Position numbers and translations under genes: made by a program. Below, in pieces: positions 16,526 to 26,133 of a stretch of 64,000 nt of DNA. Where the stretch lies: the NCBI RefSeq assembly GCF_030053395.1, contig NZ_JASGBH010000010.1, positions 62,001 through 126,000 on the forward strand, read 5' to 3'. The notes under the pieces are model-generated. The model had not been told where the DNA came from. It made no database searches and saw nothing but the letters and a program-made list of their open reading frames with translations. The DNA comes from Limnohabitans lacus. Lineage in GTDB: Bacteria; Pseudomonadota; Gammaproteobacteria; Burkholderiales; Burkholderiaceae_C. Position 1 is the first letter of the stretch; every line of letters begins with the position of its first letter.

Positions 16526-17207
16526 TTCGGAGGTGGTGGTGCGCTTGCAGGGGGTGCGCAAGGCTTTCAATGTGGGCACCGGCATCGAGACCGAGGTGCT
16601 GCACGGCATTGACCTGACGCTGCACCGGGGCGACTTTTGCGCGGTCATGGGGCCGTCGGGCTCGGGCAAGAGCACTTTGCTCAACATCATCGGTTTGCTG
16701 GACCGGCCGACAACAGGCTTGTTGCAAATGGCGGGCGAAGAAACCACGCTGTTGGCCGACCAGGCCCTCACGCGCTTGCGCGGGCACCACATTGGCTTTG
16801 TGTTCCAGTACCACCACCTGATCTCGGCCTTCACGGCTCTTGAGAACGTGATGCTGCCCCTGCTGGGTGCGGCGGGTTTCCCCAATCCAGCCATGCGCGA
16901 GCGGGCCGAAGCCCTGCTGGAGAGCGTGGGCCTGACGCCCTGGAAGAACAACATGGCCGGCAACATGAGCGGCGGGCAGCAGCAGCGCGTGTCTTTGGCA
17001 CGGGCTTTGGCCATGAACCCGGCCTTGCTCTTAGCCGATGAGCCGACCGGCAATCTGGACACCAAAAGCGCGGACGCGGTGTTTGCGCTGCTGCGCCGCA
17101 TCAACCAGGAGCAGGGCACCACGGTGCTTTTGGTCACGCACAACCCCGAACTGGGCAAGCGCTGTGACAAGACCATCCAGGTGGTGGATGGCCTGATTCA
17201 GGCTTAA
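16518..17207 (+). CDS. MacB/LolD-type ABC transporter ATPase
   Basis: A 229-aa ATPase that powers the preceding permease. Walker [10 protein letters not shown] is at 45-53, the Q-loop at FQYHHLIS (~97), the signature MSGGQ at 150-154, Walker B LLLADE at 170-175 and the switch His in VTHNPE. Its size and sequence match the LolD/MacB/FtsE group. It overlaps the permease gene by 8 bp, and its end overlaps the convergent PfkB-kinase gene by 4 bp, an unusually tight tail-to-tail junction with no room for a terminator. Confidence 0.93.
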   Translation: MDDSEVVVRLQGVRKAFNVGTGIETEVLHGIDLTLHRGDFCAVMGPSGSGKSTLLNIIGLLDRPTTGLLQMAGEETTLLADQALTRLRGHHIGFVFQYHHLISAFTALENVMLPLLGAAGFPNPAMRERAEALLESVGLTPWKNNMAGNMSGGQQQRVSLARALAMNPALLLADEPTGNLDTKSADAVFALLRRINQEQGTTVLLVTHNPELGKRCDKTIQVVDGLIQA

Positions 17208-18193
17208 GCCTGTGTGGCGATGCTTTTCAGTTGTGCGGCTGTGAGGCGGTTGCCGTGCTGGCTGACCACGGCAGCGGCGGCTCGGTTGGCCAATGCGGCG
17301 GCTTGCGCCGGGCTTTGGCCATGCGTGATGCCGTACAAAAAGGCCCCGGCAAACATGTCGCCTGCGCCGTTGGTGTCCACGGCCTTGGTGGGCACGGCGG
17401 GCACTTCGATGCGCTGCTCGCCTTGCACCACGATGCAGCCTTTGGGGCCGCGTGTCAGGCACACGGTGCTGGCCAGCTGAGACAGCTGGCCGATGATGGT
17501 GTCCAGATCGGTCGTGCCGCACCAGGTTTGCGCTTCTTCTTCATTGGCAAATAAATAGTCCAGGCCGTTGCCGATCATGGCTTCCAGACCTTGGCGGCAG
17601 AAGTTGATCATGCTCACATCGCTCAGGGTCAAGGCGGTTTGCACTTGGTGCTCGATGGCGATTTGGCGGCCTTTCACACCGGCTTCGAGGCCCGTGGGCG
17701 AAGCGGCCAGGTAGCCTTCCATGTAATAGATTTTGGACTTAGCGATGTCTTGCGGGTGCAAGGCGCTCGCGTCCAGTTGCGAAGTCGCGCCAAGAAAGGT
17801 GCACATGCTGCGCTCGGCATCGGGCGTGACCAGCACCATGCAGCTGCCGGTCTGGCCTTCTTGGGCGGCGGTGTGGGTCAGGTTGGTGGCCACGCCGTTG
17901 GCTTGCAGGTCTTGGCTGTAGAAAGCGCCGAGTTCATCATCGGCCACGCGGCAAGAGTAAAACGCTTTGCCGCCCAGCTGGGCCAGCGCCACCACCGTGT
18001 TGCCGGCCGAGCCACCACCGGTGCGACGGGCGTGCAGCCCTTGCACATGGCCCAGCAGTTCGGCGCGTTGCGCGGTGTCGATCAAGGTCATGTGGCGTTT
18101 GCTCACGCCCATGGTCTGCAACAAAGCGTCAGAGACTTCGTATTCGGTATCGACCAAGGCATTGCCGATGGCGTAGAGGTGGTAATGGGACAT
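17204..18193 (-). CDS. PfkB-family nucleoside kinase (adenosine kinase-like)
   Basis: A 329-aa ribokinase-fold kinase. The substrate-lid glycines are in [14 protein letters not shown] (~57-70), and the ATP-site/catalytic motif [14 protein letters not shown] is near residue 280, with the base Asp in GAGD. The length, the GGGSAGNT box and the opening [14 protein letters not shown] resemble the bacterial PfkB proteins annotated as adenosine or inosine-guanosine kinases rather than sugar kinases. The substrate is therefore likely a nucleoside, but this is by similarity only. It is a single gene on this strand, convergent with the ABC ATPase. Confidence 0.85.
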   Translation of the reverse strand: MSHYHLYAIGNALVDTEYEVSDALLQTMGVSKRHMTLIDTAQRAELLGHVQGLHARRTGGGSAGNTVVALAQLGGKAFYSCRVADDELGAFYSQDLQANGVATNLTHTAAQEGQTGSCMVLVTPDAERSMCTFLGATSQLDASALHPQDIAKSKIYYMEGYLAASPTGLEAGVKGRQIAIEHQVQTALTLSDVSMINFCRQGLEAMIGNGLDYLFANEEEAQTWCGTTDLDTIIGQLSQLASTVCLTRGPKGCIVVQGEQRIEVPAVPTKAVDTNGAGDMFAGAFLYGITHGQSPAQAAALANRAAAAVVSQHGNRLTAAQLKSIATQA

Positions 18194-18250
18194 GGTCGGC
18201 TCAGAATATCAAAAGCCGTGAGTTTACCGGCCCCATCCGAGCGCGGTTTC

Positions 18251-18922
18251 TTACAGCAGGCCTTGTTCGGCCATCGACAGCGATTGCCCTTGGCCGACGA
18301 TGATGTGGTCCAGCACGCGCACATCCACCAAGGCCAAGGAAGCTTTGAGGTTTTGGGTCAAGGCTTCGTCGGCCCGGCTGGGTTGGACCGAGCCGCTGGG
18401 GTGGTTGTGCGAGAGCACCACGGCGGCAGCTTGGTGGTGGAGGGCGCGCAAGACGACTTCGCGCGGGTAGACGCTGGTTTGGCTGAGCGTGCCGCGAAAG
18501 AGCTCTTCCATGGCCAGCATGCGGTTTTGGCTGTCCAGGAAGAGCACGGCAAAGACTTCGTGGTTTTTGTGGCCCAGCTGCAGTTGCAGGTATTGCTTGA
18601 CCGCGTCGGGGGTGTGAAAGGCTTCGCGCTCTTGCAGGCGCTGGCTCAGGGCGCGGCGGGCGATTTCAAACACGGCCAGCAGTTCGGCTTGTTTGGCCGG
18701 CCCCAGGCCTTTGACCACTTTCAGCGAGCCCGGTGTGGCCTGCAAAAGGCCGGCAATGCCACCGCCAGACAGCAGCTCTTGCGCCAGCTCGAACACGTTT
18801 TTGCCGGCCATGCCGGTGCGCAGCAAGATGGCCAAGAGTTCCACATCGCTCAGGGCCTGGGGGCCACGATCGAGCAGTTTTTCACGTGGCCGCGCATCTG
18901 GCGGCAGGTCCTTGATGCCCAT
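18251..18922 (-). CDS. radC: RadC-family JAB/MPN+ protein
   Basis: A 223-aa protein with an N-terminal UPF0758/helix-hairpin-helix-like part (1-~95; [13 protein letters not shown] opens it) and a C-terminal JAMM metalloprotein domain. The zinc motif is complete: H172-N-H174 in SHNHPSGS and Asp185. Despite the name, a role in DNA repair is not established for the family. The ATG at 18922 is chosen because [12 protein letters not shown] matches the usual N-terminus; a longer form starting at 18967 adds an unrelated leader. It is divergent from slpA, with 130 bp between them. Confidence 0.9.
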   Translation of the reverse strand: MGIKDLPPDARPREKLLDRGPQALSDVELLAILLRTGMAGKNVFELAQELLSGGGIAGLLQATPGSLKVVKGLGPAKQAELLAVFEIARRALSQRLQEREAFHTPDAVKQYLQLQLGHKNHEVFAVLFLDSQNRMLAMEELFRGTLSQTSVYPREVVLRALHHQAAAVVLSHNHPSGSVQPSRADEALTQNLKASLALVDVRVLDHIIVGQGQSLSMAEQGLL

Positions 18923-18987
18923 TTGAAACCCCTCCCTGGCGCAGCCTTGGGGCCCACAAGCCCCCATGAAGGGGACGGGTCAGCCTG

Positions 18988-18993
18988 GCTTTT
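18988..18993 (+). promoter_or_regulatory. -10-like hexamer upstream of slpA-ispH
   Basis: TACAAT in the radC/slpA intergenic gap, 59 bases before the slpA ATG. It is the best -10 match there; the -35 is weak. Confidence 0.3.
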
Positions 18994-19052
18994 TACAATA
19001 GTGGCTTCTTTATGCCCGTTTGCCCGCTTCGGCGGCATTCCAGAAAACCCTT

Positions 19053-19496
19053 ATGTCCACAGTCCAACCCGGTTCTTTTTTGACGCTTCACTACCGCCTG
19101 GCAGGGCCACAGGGGGACATCATCAACACCTTCCTGGAAAAGCCCGCCACCTTGTCGTTGGGCTCGGGCGAGCTGACCCCGGCCATGGAGCAGCGCCTGA
19201 TGGGCCTGGCCGAGGGCACCCGCACGGTGCTGGAGTTGCCCGCTGGCGAGGCCTTTGGTGACCACAACCCCGACATGCAGCAGTGGGTGGCGCGCAAGCT
19301 GCTCAACGAGCTGGGTGACCCGATGGAAAAATATGCCGCTGGTGATGTGGTGCAGTTCCCCACGCCCGATGGCATGGGCACCTATGCCGGCACGGTCGTG
19401 CAGGTGGGCGATGACGGCGCGGTGTTGTTTGATTTCAACCACCCACTGGCGGGTCAGCCCGTGACCTTTGAAGTGCAACTGATCGGGGTGCTGTGA
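19053..19496 (+). CDS. slpA: SlpA/FkpB, FKBP-type peptidyl-prolyl isomerase
   Basis: A 147-aa cytoplasmic FKBP with an inserted chaperone flap (SlyD-like family). [18 protein letters not shown] opens the FKBP core, [18 protein letters not shown] is the central loop, and an IF-type insert lies in the middle (~70-120). It catalyses cis/trans isomerisation of prolyl bonds. The ATG at 19053 gives the normal N-terminus; the longer TTG start at 19020 is unlikely. It is followed by ispH with overlapping stop and start (TGATG), the same slpA/fkpB-ispH pairing known in E. coli. Confidence 0.92.
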   Translation: MSTVQPGSFLTLHYRLAGPQGDIINTFLEKPATLSLGSGELTPAMEQRLMGLAEGTRTVLELPAGEAFGDHNPDMQQWVARKLLNELGDPMEKYAAGDVVQFPTPDGMGTYAGTVVQVGDDGAVLFDFNHPLAGQPVTFEVQLIGVL

Positions 19497-20428
19497 TGAC
19501 TTCTGAAATTTTATTGGCCGAGCCGCGTGGCTTTTGTGCAGGCGTGGACCGGGCGATCGACATCGTCGAGCACGCGCTGGTCAAGTTCGGGCGTCCGATT
19601 TACGTGCGCCACGAGATCGTGCACAACACCTATGTGGTCAACGACCTCAAAGACAAGGGCGCGATTTTCATTGAAGAGTTGTCCGAAGTGCCGCCAGGTG
19701 CGACGCTGATCTTCAGCGCCCACGGCGTGAGCCTGGCGGTGCAGCAAGAGGCCGAGCGCCGTGGCTTTCGCATTTTTGACGCGACCTGCCCCTTGGTGTC
19801 CAAAGTCCATGTGGAGCTGGCCAAGTTGCACAAAGAAGGCTACGAGTTCATCATGATCGGCCACAAGGGCCACCCCGAGGTGGAAGGCACCATGGGCCAG
19901 CTCGACAGCGGCATCCACTTGGTGGAAGACGTGGCCGATGTGGCCAAGGCGCAGCCGGCCCAGACCGAGAAACTGGCGGTGGTGACACAGACCACATTGA
20001 GCGTGGACGATGCGGCCGAGATCGTGGCGGCGGTCAAAGCGCGTTTTCCGCAGGTGCGCGAGCCCAAGCAGCAAGACATTTGCTACGCCACGCAGAACCG
20101 CCAAGACGCGGTCAAATTGCTCAGCCCGCAGGTCGATGTGGTCATCGTCGTGGGCAGCCCCACCAGCTCCAACAGCAACCGCCTGCGCGAGCTGGCCGAC
20201 CGTTTGGGCACACCCGCCTACATGGTGGACAGCGCGGCCGATCTGGACCCCGCCTGGTTTGACGGCAAGAACAAAGTGGGCCTGACCGCAGGTGCCTCGG
20301 CCCCCGATGTGCTGGTGCAGGCGGTGATCCATCGCCTGCGCGATTTGGGTGCGGTGTCGGTGCGCACCTTGGATGGCATCCAGGAAACCATCAAGTTCCC
20401 TCTGCCCAAAGGTCTGAAGCTGGATTGA
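19496..20428 (+). CDS. ispH: IspH, 4-hydroxy-3-methylbut-2-enyl diphosphate reductase
   Basis: A 310-aa iron-sulfur enzyme, last step of the MEP isoprenoid pathway, making IPP and DMAPP. The three cluster cysteines are visible in [10 protein letters not shown] (Cys14), [11 protein letters not shown] (~98) and ICYATQNRQ (~199). The substrate motif [10 protein letters not shown] and the TTLSVDDA segment are also present. The ATG at 19496 overlaps the slpA stop; a GTG one codon earlier is possible. It produces the precursor pool that the UppS-like enzyme at 12 kb consumes. Confidence 0.96.
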   Translation: MTSEILLAEPRGFCAGVDRAIDIVEHALVKFGRPIYVRHEIVHNTYVVNDLKDKGAIFIEELSEVPPGATLIFSAHGVSLAVQQEAERRGFRIFDATCPLVSKVHVELAKLHKEGYEFIMIGHKGHPEVEGTMGQLDSGIHLVEDVADVAKAQPAQTEKLAVVTQTTLSVDDAAEIVAAVKARFPQVREPKQQDICYATQNRQDAVKLLSPQVDVVIVVGSPTSSNSNRLRELADRLGTPAYMVDSAADLDPAWFDGKNKVGLTAGASAPDVLVQAVIHRLRDLGAVSVRTLDGIQETIKFPLPKGLKLD

Positions 20429-20474
20429 AAAACGGGAAGACTTTGTCGCGGCGCTCCTGCCCATGTAGCGCTGA

Positions 20475-21854
<1,380 letters not shown>

Positions 21855-21885
21855 CCTCAGACGAATGCCTTCAAGGAGACTGCCT

Positions 21886-22341
21886 GTGACCTCACGTTTG
21901 ACTTTCATCGCTGCGGCGTTGCTGGTGGTTTTTCTGTCGGCTTGCTCCAGCGCGCCACCTGCGCCTTCTGTCAGCCTGGGTGCAGATGGCAAGGTCCCCC
22001 ATGCCAACCAGTTGCTGGGGCAACTCAGTTTGCCCACAGGCGCTCGCTTGCTGGGCGATCAGTCGCTCATCATCGGTTCGGGGGACAGCTGGGTCGGGCG
22101 TGTGGTGCTCGATGTGGGGCGCAACCCAGATGCGGCTTATGCCTTCTTCTTGGACACCTACCCTGCACAGGGTTGGACGGTGGTCTCAGCAGTGCGTGGC
22201 AAAACCAGTTTGCTGGTCTTGACCCGCCAAGAGCGAACTGCCACGGTGGAATTGATCGATGGCGGCATGCTGGTCAACAGCCAAGTCATCTTGACCATGG
22301 CACCACGCAATGCCCCAGTGATGTCGCCCAAAAAGCCCTGA
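21886..22341 (+). CDS. Putative lipoprotein, function unknown
   Basis: A 151-residue protein starting at GTG 21886, which has AAGGAG at 7-base spacing; an ATG at 21865 would lie before that ribosome site. The hydrophobic signal LTFIAAALLVVFLSAC ends in a lipobox, so the first Cys (~18) is predicted to be lipidated. The mature part is ~130 residues, with DAAYAFFLDTYPAQGWTVVSA and RTATVELIDGG stretches, and could form a small alpha/beta fold. I do not recognise a named function. It lies between serS and tRNA-Ser. Confidence 0.8.
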   Translation: MTSRLTFIAAALLVVFLSACSSAPPAPSVSLGADGKVPHANQLLGQLSLPTGARLLGDQSLIIGSGDSWVGRVVLDVGRNPDAAYAFFLDTYPAQGWTVVSAVRGKTSLLVLTRQERTATVELIDGGMLVNSQVILTMAPRNAPVMSPKKP

Positions 22342-22350
22342 GGGGTCTGA

Positions 22351-22356
22351 TAGAAT
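22351..22356 (+). promoter_or_regulatory. -10-like hexamer for tRNA-Ser
   Basis: TAGAAT ends 22 bases before the first tRNA base, a suitable distance for a short 5' leader. No good -35 is seen. Confidence 0.35.
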
Positions 22357-22378
22357 CACAGGCTCGACAAGATACTCA

Positions 22379-22469
22379 GGAGCGATGGCAGAGTGGTCGA
22401 ATGCGCCGGACTCGAAATCCGGTATACGGTTATACCGTATCGAGGGTTCGAATCCCTCTTGCTCCGCCA
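22379..22469 (+). tRNA. tRNA-Ser (anticodon CGA), CCA encoded
   Basis: A 91-base gene with acceptor stem GGAGCGA/TTGCTCC and an encoded GCCA end. The anticodon stem CCGGA/TCCGG encloses the loop CTCGAAA, giving anticodon CGA (reads UCG). A long class II variable arm (TATACGGTTATACCGTATCGA region) and the T-loop TTCGAAT confirm tRNA-Ser. Confidence 0.97.
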
Positions 22470-22473
22470 ACAC

Positions 22474-22499
22474 AAAAACCCCGCCATGCGGGGTTTTTT
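22474..22499 (+). terminator. Rho-independent terminator after tRNA-Ser
   Basis: AAAAA-CCCCGC (22474-22484) pairs with GCGGGG (22488-22493) around the loop CAT and is followed by TTTTTT. It starts 5 bases after the tRNA. Confidence 0.9.
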
Positions 22500-22547
22500 C
22501 TTGGCAAATTTGAATCGAAACAACGACGAACAAATAAGGTATTGACC

Positions 22548-22712
22548 ATGAAATTTTTGAAATCGCTGGCTGTGGTGCTCTGCGCTTTGGCTTTGTCTGG
22601 CTGCACATTGCTGGCCATCGCCGATGCGGCAGGCTCTGCTGTGGTGTACGGTGTCAAGACCACCGTGAATGTGCTCGATGCAGTGACGCCGGACATCATC
22701 AACAAGAAATAA
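22548..22712 (+). CDS. Tiny lipoprotein (54 aa), NF038104-like
   Basis: A 54-aa protein with signal MKFLKSLAVVLCALALSGC; lipobox LSGC, Cys19 predicted to be lipidated. The mature peptide of about 35 residues is Ala/Val/Thr-rich and ends INKK. It resembles the small lipoproteins grouped as the NF038104 family, from memory only; no function is known. It has its own strong terminator directly after the stop and a weak AAGG ribosome site 8-11 bases before the ATG. It may be transcribed by read-through past the tRNA terminator or from an unseen promoter in the 48-bp gap. Confidence 0.72.
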   Translation: MKFLKSLAVVLCALALSGCTLLAIADAAGSAVVYGVKTTVNVLDAVTPDIINKK

Positions 22713-22740
22713 AAAAAGCCCCGAAGATCGGGGCTTTTTT
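22711..22740. terminator. Bidirectional terminator between the small lipoprotein and the response regulator
   Basis: AGCCCCGA (22717-22724) pairs with TCGGGGCT (22728-22735), a perfect 8-bp stem with a 3-base loop. It is flanked by an A-run on the left and a T-run on the right, so it can stop transcription of both convergent genes. Confidence 0.92.
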
Positions 22741-22760
22741 CTGAGGCCGATGGCCAGGGT

Positions 22761-23366
22761 TTATATACCCAACCAGCCGTTGGTGCGGGCAAAGTGCAGC
22801 GCCTGTGTGCGGCTGTTGACGCCCAGGCGGCGAAACAGGCGCCAGAAGTGGACCTTCACCGTGTGTTCGCTGATGTCGAGCTTTTCGGCAATGTCGCGGT
22901 TGGACAGGCCTTGGTCCAACATCAAAATCAGTTGCTTTTGACGCTTGGACAGCTTCGTGGGCCCAGCGGCAGGATTGGCGGCCTCGTCTGCAGACGCTTC
23001 ATCTGTGACCAGCAAGGCACGCAGTGCAGCAATGATTTGCGTTGGGCTGTTGGATTTTTCGATGAACACGTCGGCACCGGCCTGCATGCAACGTTCTTCG
23101 AATTCACTGGCGCTGGAGCTGGTCACGACGGCCAAGGGTACATCGGGGTATTTGGCTTTGATCAGTTGAACGCCGGACATGCCCAGTGTGTCTGGCAATT
23201 GCAAATCCAAACAAAACAATTCCGGCGCTCCGTTTTTTTCGACCGTGGATTCGACCACGTTCAGCTTGGGAATGGGGATGATTTTCAGGCCCGGTTTGAC
23301 GCGATGAACCAGCATGGTCAGCGCGTCGCGCATCAGTGGATGGTCGTCGATGACGTAAACAGTCAT
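22761..23366 (-). CDS. NarL/FixJ-family (LuxR-type) response regulator
   Basis: A 201-aa two-component regulator. The receiver domain covers ~1-118, with acidic pocket Asp7/Asp8, phosphoacceptor Asp54 (in FCLDLQLPD), Thr/Ser switch region VTSSSASE and Lys in FIEKSNS. A linker follows, then the LuxR-type helix-turn-helix (~140-200: LSNRDIAEKLDISEHTVKVH). It should bind DNA as a phosphorylated dimer. No sensor kinase gene is adjacent, so the partner is unknown. The 84-bp AT-rich gap before trpS contains a TATACT-like -10 (minus strand) about 26 bases before its start. Confidence 0.92.
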   Translation of the reverse strand: MTVYVIDDHPLMRDALTMLVHRVKPGLKIIPIPKLNVVESTVEKNGAPELFCLDLQLPDTLGMSGVQLIKAKYPDVPLAVVTSSSASEFEERCMQAGADVFIEKSNSPTQIIAALRALLVTDEASADEAANPAAGPTKLSKRQKQLILMLDQGLSNRDIAEKLDISEHTVKVHFWRLFRRLGVNSRTQALHFARTNGWLGI

Positions 23367-23450
23367 GATTTGAATCTCGGTGTTAGTCGGAAAGTATAAG
23401 GATAGCAGTTATTTCGTAGTTTTGCAGAAATATTGTTGAAATCGACAAAA

Positions 23451-24770
23451 TCATTTCTTTGTTTTTTCGTTGGCAGTTTGCAACAACGCGAGGTTTTCTG
23501 CCAGCAGAGATTGTGCTTGCGGGCTCAGGGGTTCAAGCCAAGCGCTCAAAGCGGGCAGGCCATCTATCCCCTCAGACTGCAAGCGGCCAATGGTCTGTCC
23601 GGCGTCTTTGGGCGATGCAAAGCCATGGCTTTGCAACAACACTTGCCCTTGGGCATCGACCAGCTTGAAATAAAACAGCCCATCCTTTTCGCGGTATTGC
23701 TTGAAGCTGGGCAAGGCCACTTTGACCTCTTTGACGGCCGCACCACGGCTGCCAGAGGCCAGAGCGCGCAAGCCCACGGCATGCCGCAGTTCTTGGATGA
23801 ACGGCGTCGCCATCTGCCGGGCTTTGTCAGCGCCGGCCAGCAAGATTTGATCGAGCTTGGCGGGGTTGTGGATCAGTTCTTGGTACTGGTCGCGCATGGG
23901 CGCGATTTCGCGGTCGATGCGTTCAAACAGCACTTGCTTGGCATCCCCCCAAGCGATGCCGTCGGCAAAGGCCTGGGCCAGTGCGGCGGTTTCTTCGGCG
24001 CTGGCAAAGGCTTGGTAAATCTGGAACAGGGCCGAGCCCTCGGTGCTCTTGGCTTGGCCAGGCGCCTTGGAGTCGGTCACGATGCTGGCGATCTGCTTGC
24101 GCATTTGCGCAGCGGGTGCAAAAAGCGGGATGGTGTTGTCGTAGCTCTTGCTCATCTTGCGGCCATCCAGACCGGGCAACAGTGCGACGGATTCTTCGAC
24201 CACGGCTTCGGGCAAGACGAAGTGTTCGCCGTACAAGTGGTTGAAACTGGACGCCATGTCGCGGGCCATCTCGATGTGTTGGATCTGGTCGCGGCCCACC
24301 GGCACTTTGTGCGCCTTGAACATCAGAATGTCGGCGCCCATGAGCACAGGGTACATGAACAGGCCTGCGGTCACGTCGGCATCGGTGTCGTGGCCCGCAG
24401 CGTTGTTTTTGTCCACCGCCGCCTTGTAGGCGTGGGCGCGGTTGAGTACGCCTTTGCCTGTCACGCAAGTCAGGAACCAGGTCAGCTCTGGGATTTCGGG
24501 AATGTCGGACTGGCGGTAGAAGGTGACCTTGTCGGTGTCCAGGCCTGAGGCGATCCAGCTGGCGGCAATCTCCAGCGTGGAGCGCTGGATGCGGGCCGGG
24601 TCATCGCACTTGATGAGCGCGTGGTAATCGGCCAGGAAATAAAAACCATCGGTGTTGGCGTTGCGGCTGGCCTGCACGGTGGGGCGAATGGCGCCCACAT
24701 AGTTGCCCAGGTGGGGCGTGCCGGTGGTGGTGATGCCCGTCAGGACGCGGGTGCGGTTGGAAGTGGTCAT
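23451..24770 (-). CDS. trpS: Tryptophanyl-tRNA synthetase with C-terminal YegP/DUF1508-like domain
   Basis: A 439-aa class I synthetase, about 100 residues longer than E. coli TrpS (334 aa). The HIGH-like motif is TPHLGNYVG (~18), KMSKS is in DGRKMSKSYDN, and the Rossmann core spans ~1-330. Residues ~354-402 (FKQYREKDGLFYFKLVDAQG, then VLLQSHGFASPKDAG) look like a DUF1508/YegP repeat, followed by a short helical tail. The ATG at 24770 is chosen over the TTG at 24785. The M50 protease gene lies 36 bp upstream on the same strand. Confidence 0.94.
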   Translation of the reverse strand: MTTSNRTRVLTGITTTGTPHLGNYVGAIRPTVQASRNANTDGFYFLADYHALIKCDDPARIQRSTLEIAASWIASGLDTDKVTFYRQSDIPEIPELTWFLTCVTGKGVLNRAHAYKAAVDKNNAAGHDTDADVTAGLFMYPVLMGADILMFKAHKVPVGRDQIQHIEMARDMASSFNHLYGEHFVLPEAVVEESVALLPGLDGRKMSKSYDNTIPLFAPAAQMRKQIASIVTDSKAPGQAKSTEGSALFQIYQAFASAEETAALAQAFADGIAWGDAKQVLFERIDREIAPMRDQYQELIHNPAKLDQILLAGADKARQMATPFIQELRHAVGLRALASGSRGAAVKEVKVALPSFKQYREKDGLFYFKLVDAQGQVLLQSHGFASPKDAGQTIGRLQSEGIDGLPALSAWLEPLSPQAQSLLAENLALLQTANEKTKK

Positions 24771-24806
24771 GGTGAATGTCAACAAATAAGGTGCAGGGCT
24801 CAGGCT

Positions 24807-25475
24807 TTAGCGGATCAGCGCGGCCAAGGGGCTCAGGGTCAGTTTGAGCAGGTCAAAGGTGATGCCGATCAGCGGTTGCATCCACAGGCTGTTGACCACA
24901 CCGGAGATGACCAGCGCCATGACGATGAAAAAGCCCCAGGGCTCGATTTTGGACACCAACAGCGCCTGCCGCCAGGGCAGCAAGCCCACCAAGATGCGGC
25001 CACCGTCCAGCGGGGGCAGGGGGAACAGGTTGAAGGCGAACATGACCACATTCGTCAGCATGCCGGCTTTGCACATCTCGATGAAAAAGCGCTCGGTGAT
25101 GCCGGCACCCGCCAGCACATACAGCGCGATGCCCCACAGCAGCGCTTGCAGCAAATTGGCCGCAGGTCCGGCCAAGGCCACCCAGACCATGTCGCGCTTG
25201 GGGTGGCGTAATCGGTCAAAGCGCACCGGCACCGGTTTGGCATAACCGAACAGGAATGCACCCCCGGTGCTGAAGTACAGCAGCAGTGGCATCAAGATCG
25301 TGCCCATGGGGTCGATGTGCGGCAGCGGGTTGAGCGTCACACGCCCCAACATGGCCGCTGTCGAATCGCCCAAGCGCTGCGCGGCGTAGCCGTGTGCGGC
25401 TTCGTGCAGGGTGATGGCAAAGATCACCGGCAGGGCGTAGATCAGGACGGTTTGAATGAGGTCAGAAATGTTCAC
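24807..25475 (-). CDS. Site-2-protease-family (M50) membrane metalloprotease
   Basis: A 222-aa intramembrane zinc protease. The zinc motif HEAAH is at residues 24-28, inside a first helix. The third ligand region is PLPPLDGGRI (~145), with further helices at ~90-115, ~125-145 and ~180-205. It is the short YwhC/rhomboid-like S2P type without a PDZ domain. The start codon is GTG at 25475, with a GGGGA ribosome site and a -10-like GACAAT just upstream. It is first of the minus-strand pair with trpS; the protein substrate is unknown. Confidence 0.9.
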   Translation of the reverse strand: MNISDLIQTVLIYALPVIFAITLHEAAHGYAAQRLGDSTAAMLGRVTLNPLPHIDPMGTILMPLLLYFSTGGAFLFGYAKPVPVRFDRLRHPKRDMVWVALAGPAANLLQALLWGIALYVLAGAGITERFFIEMCKAGMLTNVVMFAFNLFPLPPLDGGRILVGLLPWRQALLVSKIEPWGFFIVMALVISGVVNSLWMQPLIGITFDLLKLTLSPLAALIR

Positions 25476-25481
25476 TCCCCG

Positions 25482-25487
25482 ATTGTC
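25482..25487 (-). promoter_or_regulatory. -10-like hexamer at the M50 protease start
   Basis: GACAAT on the minus strand, 6 bases before the GTG start. Confidence 0.35.
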
Positions 25488-25503
25488 TCAGACCTCAAGC
25501 CGC

Positions 25504-26127
25504 TCACAGCCCCAGCAGCGCCGGATCGCCTTGTCCCTGGCGCAAGACTTCGGGGCTGTCACCGGTCATGTCGACCACGGTGGTGGGCTCCAGGGTGCAG
25601 GCGCCGGCGTCGATGACGGCGCCCACTTGGTGTTCCAGGCGTTCGCGGATTTCTTCGGGGACGTTCAGCGGCCCGTCATCGCCGGCCAGGATCAAGGTGG
25701 CGGCCAGCAGGGGGGCCCCGTGCAGCTCGAGCAGGTCTTGCAGGACTTTGTGATCGGGCACGCGCAGGCCGATGGTTTTGCGCTGCGGGTGGCTCACGCG
25801 GCGGGGCACTTCTTTGGTCGCTTCCAAAATGAAGGTGAAGGCCCCAGGCGTGGCTTGCTTGATGATGCGGAACTGTTTGTTGTCCACGCGGGCGTAATTG
25901 GCCAGCTCGCTCAGGTCGCGACACAGCAAGGTCAGGTGGTGTTTGTCGTCCACGCCGCGCACCCGCCGCAGCTGGTCGGCCGCAGCCTTGTCGTCCAGGT
26001 GGCAGACCAGGGCATAGCTGGAGTCGGTGGGCACCGCCAGTACGCTGCCTTGGTTGAGCAACTGCACGGCTTGCTTGAGCAAACGGGCTTGAGGGTTGTC
26101 GGGGTGGACGCTGAAAAACTGGGCCAT
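25504..26127 (-). CDS. YciO-type Sua5/YrdC-domain protein
   Basis: A 207-aa protein of the Sua5/YciO/YrdC fold. AVPTDSSYALVCHLDDKAA (~34-52) and RVRGVDDKHHLTLLCRDLSEL (first 20: RVRGVDDKHHLTLLCRDLSE) are the conserved strands, and PGAFTFILEATKEVPRR is the nucleotide/threonine-binding loop region. TsaC/Sua5 members make threonylcarbamoyl-AMP for t6A37 of tRNA. The YciO subgroup, which this resembles in length and in the HHLTLLC motif, is related but its physiological role is less certain. It lies 6 bp downstream of the EamA transporter gene on the same strand. Confidence 0.82.
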   Translation of the reverse strand: MAQFFSVHPDNPQARLLKQAVQLLNQGSVLAVPTDSSYALVCHLDDKAAADQLRRVRGVDDKHHLTLLCRDLSELANYARVDNKQFRIIKQATPGAFTFILEATKEVPRRVSHPQRKTIGLRVPDHKVLQDLLELHGAPLLAATLILAGDDGPLNVPEEIRERLEHQVGAVIDAGACTLEPTTVVDMTGDSPEVLRQGQGDPALLGL

Positions 26128-26133
26128 GGCAAT

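Noticed and set aside
25504-26127. Assignment as the essential TsaC/Sua5 tRNA t6A enzyme
   Set aside because: Length and motifs (HHLTLLC, KTIGLRVPDH) resemble YciO more than TsaC, so the symbol was withheld.
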